In this document: positions 55,111 through 64,000 of the stretch, piece by piece | How positions within the stretch are numbered: the first letter of the stretch is position 1 | Layout: the number at the start of each line of letters is the position of its first letter | Source of the DNA: Beaufortia kweichowensis | Taxonomy: Eukaryota > Chordata > Actinopteri > Cypriniformes > Gastromyzontidae | Length of the DNA stretch: 64,000 bases | Direction of reading: 5' to 3' | Assembly: GCA_019155185.1 (NCBI GenBank) | Contig: CM032815.1 | Coordinates: 1,125,001-1,189,000, forward strand | Notes under the pieces: generated by a model | Database searches by the model: none | The model's input: only the letters and a program-made list of their open reading frames with translations | Told to the model about the DNA's origin: nothing | Program-made: the position numbers and the translations under genes

Positions 55111-56690
55111 ACATGATGTCTGCAACTACACAGCCATAACCAAATCTCCCTCCCCAAATCTCCTGCCCCAAAGCAGCGGCACAAACCTTTTGTTCTCGTT
55201 TTGTTTTTAACCAAAACCACTACTGCAAACTTATAAAACAGCCAATCAAATCGCTGTTTACTTCACATTGTTTACAATACTATCATCAGGTGTCTCTAGC
55301 TCTCGTCTTCCCCTCAGCCAGCCAATGAGAGGGACATCTGACAGTTCTTGTGTTGAACACAGAATGACTAGAGTGGTGCTACATCATTAAACTCGAGTTA
55401 ATAATGTGTAACTTGGCTATCAGGTCATTCATCCACAATGGATAACTGCTGTGATATCTTTGAGAAAAAAGTAGTCAACTGGCCGAACATGTGCATTAAT
55501 TCAGGTACTGATGTAGTTTACTTTTTTATGCAATGGAAGACGATTTCACCGGTCCAGTTATTCTCCGTCTTTGGTTTATTCACGTAAGTGGTGCTTTTGA
55601 TACGATGTATAACGGATGATCATTGCAGTGGCATTAAGTTACTTTCTGTTGTTTTGGTCGTGTCATATTTACTACAGACCTTTGTAAATGGTATTTACAT
55701 TTTTGACTGGGTGCTATTTTTTTAAGTTCTCGAAGGTTTTCAAAAGAATAAAAAGCTTTTTTAACAGTCTAGACTAACACCATTTTGGCCTTGTGAATTG
55801 CATTGAGACAAAAGATGATTCCGTGATATTTGAGTAAATAATGACGTTTTCTTAGAGCATTAAAAATATCATGTAAAATACAGTAAATGTAGTTATTCCA
55901 AAACAATACGGGTTTAATCTACAACTTATTTGATCGCATCTGTCTGGAAAACCTCGTGTGTGTTAAGTGAAACTTTTTGTACAATTTAGAAAAAATCATT
56001 CCTGCAAACTTGTTTTTCGAAGCATTTTTCAATTCAATTGACTTTGTATTATTTTTGGAATTTATATCATAATTGAACTATTGTTCGTTCATTTGTTTTT
56101 TATTTATTTTGCTGTCTTTTCTTTCATATTTATTGATTGTTTATGATGCTCCTCTTTTGTCTTTCCTTTGTGCTGATGTGGTGAGGCTTACGGGGAAATG
56201 TCTGATTCAAAATGGTGCTGTTCCCCCCCTCCCACTTGGGTCTCTCTGTCTGTATAAATGATCTGTAGGCTTGAAAACATAAGTTAATCTTACAAGTTGG
56301 TGCTTAGAACAGAATCAGTACACTTTTTAATGAACTGAATGTCTTTGTACTGTATATTTAACGCATACAGTTTGTTTGCTTTACATGAGATATTGTGACA
56401 CGTGTATGATTCCAGTCATGCTACCTGTTATGATTATTACAATCTTTTTCATTTGTATCAATATCAATGAATTTGAGAGTTTTCAGATGTCTGTTCCACC
56501 AATACCTCTCAAAGTTTGTTTTCAGGTTCATTGCCAATTTTTGTTTGTTTTACTGTACACAAAAGAAACGACGAAAAATGAAAAAGATTAAGGAACTGAG
56601 CCAGACTTGTCTAAAAATTTTGTGATTTTTGTGTGTTATAACTGATATAATGATGACTATAAAAAATAAATCATTCCGATAAAATCACGT
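55111..56690 (+). other. kdm6b: kdm6b 3' UTR
   Basis: Non-coding sequence follows the TGA, ending shortly after the AATAAA at 56665-56670. U-rich stretches (for example near 55720 and 56090-56140) are typical of regulated, short-lived mRNAs. The 3' end is inferred from the signal. Confidence 0.6.
56665..56670 (+). terminator. kdm6b: Polyadenylation signal AATAAA for kdm6b
   Basis: A canonical hexamer about 1.55 kb after the stop, followed by a GT/T-rich stretch (GTCTCTGTTTACGTG). Confidence 0.55.
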
Positions 56691-57689
56691 CTCTGTTTAC
56701 GTGAAAGTTATTTCTGGATTGTGTGTGGAAGTGTATGAGAGGAAGATTATGGATTCACAGAGATTTCCTACTGACCGCTCCGTCTCCTGTCTGTCTGTAT
56801 AGTTTAAGTGAAGGCCTGTAAAGGTCACGGGCATGAGTAACGTCTCATTGACACTTCACCGTTCTTATACGGCGGAAATCCTGGCTCCAAGGACAGGAAG
56901 ACAGGTTTTCCTCTTTTCTGACTCTCAGGATATCTCTCGTTTCTTACCATACATGCATATTTCACCCAGCACCACAACTATACTGTACCTGCTTGTTTTT
57001 GAAAAATGTTTTTGCTTTAAAATTCATTTCTGAGATGAATGCTAATTATTTTAGTATTTCATTTACTTTCACTTCTATATACAAAGTCTTGTATAAGCAT
57101 CTTTATTTCAAGCAACAAGACTTTACATTAGGTTTGGTGGCAAAATGTTGACACTATTGGCTTGATGAAGTATTTTTGGGCTGAATAACAAGTCAATATT
57201 GGCACTTATGTAAAGTGTAAACATAAGGTTAAGTTTCGTAAAATTTCAAAGGATGAACTTCATATTATTGCATCAGTGTACTAAAAATGTCTGAAAATAA
57301 ACACCTCTTGACTAATTTAACTGTGCAAAAGATAATTTTTTCAGTTTATTAAACGTATATATTATGTTCATTATATCACACAAAAACTTAACAAATCATT
57401 TATTTTCACCTATTTTCACCCCATAATTGTTCCACATATTTTGGTGTTGATCAATATACTTTTTCAGTTAATCCCAGAATCAGTGAAATGTTTTTACTCA
57501 CTTTATGTATGTACTCACAGATAGTCTTCATCCTGTTTTGACCCTTATCAGTTTGTGTTTTCTATCGCCCATAGCACATGCATGCCTTCAGCTCAGCTGT
57601 CCAGGAAACAAAAATCCTTACGGAGCATCCTATCTCTCCTTCCTCCCCCACCATTCACCCCCTCGTACCCTGACAGCTCTGACATGTCC

Positions 57690-57764
57690 TAAGAGATATA
57701 AAACAGACATTAACCCCCACGACTACCTCCACACCCAATATAAACATAGCCAGCAGAACTAAAG
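57690..57764 (+). promoter_or_regulatory. tmem88: TATA-box promoter and short leader exon candidate for tmem88
   Basis: GATATAAAACAG has a TATA box at 57697-57703. About 60 bases on lies a good donor, AAAG followed by GTGAGG at 57765. This fits a TATA promoter with a short first exon starting near 57727 and splicing to a later tmem88 exon. There is no transcript evidence. Confidence 0.3.
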
Positions 57765-58119
57765 GTGAGGTGGGAAATATCTTACAAAGAACCGGGGAAG
57801 GTCTTTATACATATTTATTCATATATAATATTTTAAACTACTGTGAATGTATTTCAGGGAAACTGGGAGTCTCTCCTATCACTGCATTGTGATATCAATC
57901 TCTTAGTTTCGTCAGACCTGGTTCAATACCTTTCTCATAGTGTGATGCTGGAATGCAAAGGTTGTGATGTAAGTGCAGCGTTATGTAACGAGTTTCGTCA
58001 ACTAAACGTCAATGCGTTACATAGCTGTTTAGTATTAATACTTGGATTAAGAAGGTGCAAAAATGTGTTTTTCAAACATACCAAATATATATTTTTTAAG
58101 GGGGCTTTGTAGCTTGAGT

Positions 58120-58168
58120 ATGTGCCTTTCTAGGATTCAAACCCATAACCTTGGCATTGCTAAAATAA
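58120..58168 (-). repeat. SINE head fragment, reverse orientation
   Basis: Reverse-complemented it reads TTAGCAATGCCAAGGTTATG then GGTTTGAATCCTAG, matching the tRNA-like head seen at 52336-52400. Confidence 0.55.
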
Positions 58169-58439
58169 TGCTTGAGCTCATGGAGACTTGTGGGGGTATT
58201 GCATACTATGCCAAATAATCTTTGTGGAGTGTGCAACTCCAGAGAGAGAAGGTCACAACCCTAAGATAATTCCTTCTCTTTCGGCAAAAAAATTCCTGCC
58301 AACACCCCCAACCCAACGCTCCACAATACTAAATGCCCCGACCAGAGCGGTGTAAGGTTAAAGAGGGAAGGGGGAGTGGGGAGATATTCAGAGACAGGAC
58401 ATCTTCGTCAAAGGAAGGAAAGAGTAGAGCAGGAAAGGA

Positions 58440-58648
58440 GGAAGAGAGAGAAGAATGTTCCACTGAGTTCACTTTAGTGTTCACACCGAGCTTGTGGAAA
58501 CACTGCATGTATCTGACTACCTTCAAAAATATTAGAAAACTCAAGACAAATAACTTTGCTTGCATTTTTTTAAAGAAAGGGATTTGCACAAGGAAACGTT
58601 TCTACAGAAGAAAACGTGATTTTGGAGCATTGGCTTGGTTTCTCTGAA
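58440..58648 (+). other. tmem88: Candidate tmem88 leader exon
   Basis: The stretch ends in a strong donor, CTCTGAA followed by GTAAGTAAA at 58649, and the next good acceptor on the strand is at 60681 before the tmem88 coding exon. The start is unknown. Confidence 0.3.
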
Positions 58649-60736
58649 GTAAGTAAATTATTTTGGAATTTAGACTTTAGAGAAGTAATGTAATGTATAT
58701 AATTTTTGTTTGTTCACTACTTTATATCACTTTTTTACAATCATCTGATGTCATTGTAACTAATATTTGACATTTGCAGATTGCAAATTAAGACTTTAAC
58801 TTACATTTTATATGTGTATTACATATTATATTTCATATATAATTATATATAATTATTTATATATAAAAGCAGAACTTTGTGAAAAATTATGTGAACACCA
58901 TGGATATATGTGATCTCTGTTTATAATAAGGTGTCACCACATGTCTTAAATACAGCTTCAAACCTCCTCAAAATATTTATTGACTTTTCAAATGTTGGTT
59001 GTCTATCGAAACATCATCTAATGCTTCAAAGAGTTGGAAACCTGCCTCTTACTCTTCTCATAATTGTGGAGACATCAAACAATCTGGCTGTTAAAGTTAC
59101 AGACGCTCCTGCTAAATAGTCTCACATGATTTGTCCATTTTGGAAATCTGTCAAGTCACCCACCTCACCAATTTCTTGTACCTGCTGACTACAACTTGTT
59201 CAAAACTTTGTTTTGGCATGCAAAAAATTAATATCAATAATAACTCCCTTCAGCAATAAGTCTTTGTATTAACCCCTGTACATTATATATAGCCTATATT
59301 ATGTGTAATTTTCATATTTTAAAAGTCATATTTTACTGTGTTTCTCTGTGCACTAGTAATCAGCGAGGTCAGATTTTCTTGGCTCAGATTAGTCTTAGTC
59401 AAAAGGATGTTTTCAATAAAAATTGAAATAAAGTTATTAGTCATGCGGTGATGACTTAACCTGATAACTGTCACCGTACATATTGAGTATACACATGAAA
59501 ATGCAATACCCAAACTATCTTTTTTTTAGATATTAGATATTTTTTTTAACGTTTTTAGGATTGTACGTTTTTAATGTTTATTGTTATTAAATTTGTCAAA
59601 TATTTAATCTTGAGTGATATGACAGGTAACAGGTTAATTTGACTTTATACTGTACAAAATACTATCCCATCTAGTTTCTAAATCACAGTCTGATAATTTT
59701 ATGACCCTAAGCTAAGCTCACAAAATAACATTTACACCTAGACACTTGTAAAAGAAAACATACAGAGTATTTTAGTAATTATTGCCACTTATTAAATAAC
59801 ATTGAGACACTTCTGGGATTTACTGTAGTCCATTGAAGACTTCCTTAAGGTCACAACAAATTGCTCTTATAGGATTCGAGGAGCTGAACGTGTGGGAACG
59901 GTTTTTAAATCAAGCTCTTGATAACATCTCATCTATTATTGGCAGTGAGATCATACTTGTTTTCAGTCAAAAAAATTGGGCTCGCTCCAAAAAACAAGTT
60001 TAAACAGAAGACCTGTTCCTAGAAAGGATGAGCCCTCATGTGATCGAGCTCTGCTAGAGACCTAAAGTAAGGCATAAAAACAAAAATACTCTAAAATGTT
60101 TCTTGAAGAATTTGTGTGGGACCAAATTCTCAGGGATTTAGCAGCATGAATGCTTTCTGACAATAACTTAAACAGCATAAATAAAGGCTAAATGAACACC
60201 TTCCTTCCTGGTTTGCTGCCTATAAATGTTCACTGTCACAATCTGTAACAAGCAGTAATAGGCTATTTCTAAGTGTCTTTTTACGATGTTGCTCTTCTGG
60301 GGGTTCACAGTTTTATAGTATATGTGATCTGGTCAGCATACAGGGTTTCCTGGAAGGGCAGATCCAAAGGTATTGTATTGTATTTTTTGTCATCCTGCCG
60401 AATAGGGTGGGGTTGAAGATGGGGCATCAGGGGCTTCACTTCCTACCGTTTAACTTTAGATATCTCTGCTTACCTTTCCTTCCCCTGACCAGAACTATTT
60501 ATAGAAAAATGACAAAAAAATCGTCCCTAATAGTCATTTTATCACCATCAGGCTGGGCATAAAATTTGGATTAGTTTCTGTTGGGACCGTAAGCTTTACT
60601 GTGTTCATATTTATAGATACAGCAAACAAAAATATGCTTTATACAACTCTCTAAAAATAATTTCTTTTTATGACTTTCCAGCCCAAAACTGGATTTAAAC
60701 CCTATTACACCCAAGTGGAAAACACCAGAAGGGCTG

Positions 60737-63058
60737 ATGAACGGCAAGATGAGTCTTTCCCGTAATGGGACGCTTGAGAAACCTGTAGCCCAGCAGCCCT
60801 CTGTTGACCATGTGGAGTCTGAATCCCCTCACCCCCGTCTCCATCACACCGGTTCCATCTCCTCCAGCACTCCAGCAAACATGTCCAGCTCAGGGGTGGT
60901 GGTTCCTCCTCCATATTCCATAGCAGGCAGTGCAGTGAATGATCCTCCTCTGGAGCTGAGAGGCTCTTTAGACTGTTGGGCTTGTTCTGTTCTGGTGACG
61001 GCTCAGAATCTGATCATCGCTACCATCAACATTGGTCTGGCTGCAATTATCTTCGGCCTCATCCTTTTGCCATCACTCATCATGGTTGTTTTCGGCTTCC
61101 TTTGCCATTCGACGGTAAGCATGGTGTAATTGTCTAATGTGTAATGGCCTGGCACATTTCTTTAACCTGTTAACTGTCATCGTTCCTCAGGAGAAACATC
61201 TATGTCATTTCCCTATTCACTTTAATATTTCATAGTAACATTTTAAACTAATCATGACAAACTATAAATTGATGGAAAGGCGTAAGACTCAAGATGAAAT
61301 ATTTGACAAATTTTTAAAACAATAAACATAAACAACAAATATAAAAAAAATTTTTTACTTTAATTTATAAAAAATACCTAAAATGAATTTTCCCTATTCA
61401 CTTAATATTTCATAGTTACATTTTAAACTAATCATGACAAACTATAAATTGATGGAAAGGCGTAAGACTCAAGATGAAATATTTGACAAATTTTTAAAAC
61501 AATAAACATAAACAACAAATATAAAAAAATATTTTTTACTTTAATTTATAAAAAATACCTAAAATGAATTTTTTTTAAAGACTTAAAAATGTTTGGAAAA
61601 AATAATTTTCAAAAAAATAAAAAAATTGTAGTTCAGATGTGCATGTGTATACAATTTCTGCTTGTGACGGTTATCAGGTTAATTGTGCGTTAATCACCGG
61701 GGCACATTTTTCCAGATGAAAAACTTTGTCTTATATAATATTGTATGAATAATAATAGTAATAAAGTAAATACATTTACAATAAATTACTCTGCCATCTG
61801 CCACCTTTTTGCCTGACATGATGAATCATTCTTGTTTTTTAAACCCCTTATCTCCAACCACATGCCTTTGTTTTGGTAAAATTTCCCCTTTTTATGATCT
61901 AATCAATTCCCATTCCCAGTTTTATTATTTTATATTCTAAATTAATTATGTTTATGAGCATATGAACATATGAACCAGCATCTCTCCTAACCTGACAGGA
62001 GACTGACCACCCTATCAGCTAAAAAGTTAAAAAAAACAATGTGTAAAGTTAAAAAATTAAACAAAAAAATCCCACCTACCTCAAACGCCATTCCTTCAGT
62101 AATCACAGCTGCCTAAATTCTCCCTGCGAAAAACAAACAGAGGGCTTAAATTGCTCTAGTGTCATCCAAGCACTAATGACTAACCTTCCCAGAGTTCACC
62201 GAGACACTAACACAAAACACCTGTGTGAGCAGAGAAAATAAACCATCTCAAATAATCCTCTCTTTATCATTTGACACCGACACCGATCCGTTGACTGTCC
62301 CCGCTTCAACTGATATGTCTCACAGACAGACTCCCACTGTCTGACCATATGTGAATGTTTTTGTTAAATCTGCATTACAGGTTGTATTTAATAATAGCTG
62401 TATTTTATCTGACACTATGACCTAGAGTATATATTCAGTGATGTCATGCACCTATGATATGGTCCTGGCTCACATTTTTTACTTAATTATAAGTGGAAAA
62501 CTTTTTGTGTCATTTGTATTTTATATGAGATGATGACAACATTTTTCGTTTGTAAACAGATTAGGTCAATGATCTATGAAAGGGGCTCAACTGGAGTAAC
62601 CAAATATAGATATGCAAGTTGATTATTTGAGGTTCCAAACACTTTTCTTTTTTCTTTTCTTTTCATTCTTGTCTGCAACTTAATGAATGATTCAAAATCT
62701 GGCTTCTATAAATGCTACACACACAATTTCATTGTCAAATTAAATGATTAAGTTCCCCTTCTTGCCTGTCTCAAAGGTTAAGCGTCATGGCACTTCCATC
62801 TACTGTTCAGATCTTTTGGATGACGGAGGCTGTGTGGCTTTGCTGGTTGTGGGCTTCCTGCTGCTGGCTCCGCTGCTGGTTCTAGCACTCGCCGCTTACT
62901 GTAGGATGGCACGGCATCTCCAGCTGGGTCTATGTTTTATCCCCTACAGCCGTGCCGTCTACAAGAACCTGCCTGTGTCACGTCATCGAGGCCTAGGGGG
63001 CTGCTGTGGTCACCAGGGGGCAGGAGAGAGCGAGGGAAAGGGAAGTGTGTGGGTCTAG
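60737..63058 (+). CDS. tmem88: Transmembrane protein 88, two coding exons, 219 aa
   Basis: A two-pass membrane protein that damps canonical Wnt signalling by binding the Dishevelled PDZ domain. It is involved in cardiac precursor specification in zebrafish. Exons are 60737-61114 and 62777-63058 (TAG), joined in phase 0 (GACG then GTAAGC; TCAAAG acceptor). Residues 1-75 are a Ser/Pro-rich cytosolic tail with PPPY at 57-60. LDCWACSVLVTAQN at 78-91, the most conserved stretch, leads into helix 1 (about 84-122). Helix 2 is about 144-167, followed by IPYSRAVYK. The C-terminus SVWV is the PDZ ligand. Human TMEM88 (159 aa) has a much shorter N-terminus. The coding exon starts at 60682, and its frame is open from there, so the start is uncertain: ATG 60737 has C at -3, while ATG 60749 (MSLSRNG, giving 215 aa) has A at -3 and may be preferred. 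The a/b duplicate is not resolved. Confidence 0.93.
61115..62776 (+). other. tmem88: tmem88 intron (1.66 kb)
   Basis: This is a single intron with GTAAGC donor and TCTCAAAG acceptor. It is very AT-rich, with a 180-bp tandem duplication at its 5' end. No RNA gene was seen. Confidence 0.85.
61208..61571. repeat. Tandem duplication of a 180-bp unit, two copies
   Basis: The words CTAATCATGACAAACTATAA, GATGGAAAGGCGTAAGACTC and AATACCTAAAATGAATTTT recur exactly 180 bp apart, and the copies differ at only a few bases. The duplication is therefore recent. It lies within the tmem88 intron. Confidence 0.93.
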
Positions 63059-63400
63059 CAGAAGAGTTGCAGTGGATTCTGAGATTCCAAGTCGTCTTCA
63101 GAAAGGACCTAGTGAATTTAATGTGAATATCAATAGCAATTGACATAAAATAAAAGCAGTACTATGTTCTCAACTCAATATATTTAGGGGTTTTATCAGT
63201 GACTGGATCAACTTAAAGGGTGTTGTGAAAATGGGGAAGCTATCCTTATCAATATAATGAATGTTGCTTCTTTTTTTTCAAATATGTGAGAATCTCTTTG
63301 TACATTTTATATGAATAAGAATCTTTCTTAAAGTCTTTGTAAAACTGTTCTTTTTAATGTACACTTTTATTATTGTACAATGAATAAACATTATTAAAAT
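63059..63400 (+). other. tmem88: tmem88 3' UTR
   Basis: A short 3' UTR with AATAAA at 63149-63154 and a more likely terminal one at 63383-63388 (TGAATAAACA). Confidence 0.6.
63383..63388 (+). terminator. tmem88: Polyadenylation signal AATAAA for tmem88
   Basis: A canonical hexamer about 325 bases after the stop. An earlier hexamer at 63149-63154 is an alternative. Confidence 0.55.
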
Positions 63401-64000
63401 TGAAATAGGCAAACACATTAATAACAGGTCATAAAAATATACCTACCTACTCTAATGTTTTTAAAGAGCATTGTTGCTTCTGGTTGTGCATTTTAATTCA
63501 CAGAAATCCTACAAGCATGTTGCCTCTCAAAAACATGCATCAATTTTTGTATGTACATTTCCATTTTTTTAAATAGATAACTCATGCACATTATATTTGT
63601 TATATGTTTTTAGATATCTGGGCTTTAGTAAATATAAAAACATGGTTTAATGTATTGATAATAAATACATTCTGTGAGAATTTTTATTTACATTTTTTTT
63701 TAAAGTCACATAAATAACGCTGGAATTGCCCATAAGTTATCAGTACCAAGAGCAGATTTTTTACTTTTACAGTGTTAAACTCATGTACAAATCACCTTTA
63801 CACATTGCCTTTAATACAATAAAGGCTACAGATTTCTAAACTATCAGTAGCAAAATGCTTGAAATACTCAATATTCCTCAAGTAAATTGCGAGTGTTGCT
63901 TTCACGTGCAAAAGTCGACGCCAGTGTGTCGTGAATAGGAGTGACAGTGGGTTCCTTCCGCAATAATCTCCAAAATATTATACTTTTTATAAGTGATATA
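63401..64000. other. Downstream flank, nothing recognised
   Basis: AT-rich sequence to the window end, with no ORF, repeat or RNA gene that I can support. Confidence 0.5.

Larger units (their letters stand above)
56691..60681 (+). other. Intergenic sequence and tmem88 upstream region
   Basis: No coding gene is supported. It holds a TATA-type promoter candidate (57697-57764), a possible leader exon ending at 58648 and a reversed SINE fragment (58120-58168). The rest is AT-rich. The 104-codon frame at 58333-58647 is purine-rich sequence without a domain. Confidence 0.45.

Noticed and set aside
57505..57762. 85-codon + ORF ending near the 57765 donor
   Set aside because: It has no family resemblance. 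The stop lies in the candidate leader exon, so it is better read as untranslated promoter and leader sequence.

Overview
This window is vertebrate nuclear DNA, and most likely from a cyprinid-type teleost. It has split genes with canonical GT-AG introns, AT-rich non-coding sequence, very long simple repeats, and short interspersed elements of kinds common in cypriniform genomes. These include TTAA-flanked foldback elements, tRNA-related SINEs ending in a GCTTTGGATAAAAGCGTC-type tail, and a Tc1-like remnant. There are no bacterial operons, CRISPR arrays or prophage genes.

Three protein-coding genes are present, all on the + strand, in the order efnb3 - kdm6b - tmem88. This matches the order on human 17p13.1 (EFNB3 - DNAH2 - KDM6B - TMEM88), except that I see no DNAH2 here. 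(1) 1-5214 holds the 3' half of an ephrin-B gene, best read as ephrin-B3: two ectodomain/stalk exons and the last exon with the membrane helix and the conserved PDZ-binding tail. One base appears to be missing between the juxtamembrane part and the tail. The 3' UTR probably reaches about 7990. (2) About 8-34 kb is gene-free. It holds a 408-bp ATCT microsatellite, a (GA)60 tract, a Tc1-like remnant, SINE-type repeats and a few candidate regulatory blocks. (3) 32.97-35.47 kb is a 20-copy 56-bp minisatellite followed by a small CpG-rich promoter and first exon that is flanked by two direct copies of one repeat. (4) 34.3-56.7 kb is kdm6b (the JMJD3 H3K27 demethylase). I infer three leader exons, a 9.9-kb leader intron, and 19 coding exons from 46080 to 55110 that join to exactly 1681 codons plus stop. 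The iron, 2-oxoglutarate and zinc ligands are all intact. (5) 57.7-63.4 kb is tmem88 (two coding exons, 219 aa), a two-pass membrane protein ending in the Dishevelled-binding VWV motif.

The three genes act in separate processes: Eph/ephrin contact signalling, removal of H3K27 methylation, and damping of Wnt signalling. They share the locus through conserved synteny, not through a common pathway. The observations I rate highest are a strong-context upstream ORF in the kdm6b leader that overlaps the weak main start and becomes an in-frame alternative N-terminus if one exon is skipped, the apparent frameshift in the ephrin tail, the transposon-linked minisatellite beside the kdm6b promoter, and the PPPY motif in Tmem88. 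I found no unknown multigene system. Everything here was read by eye, without alignment or database searches.
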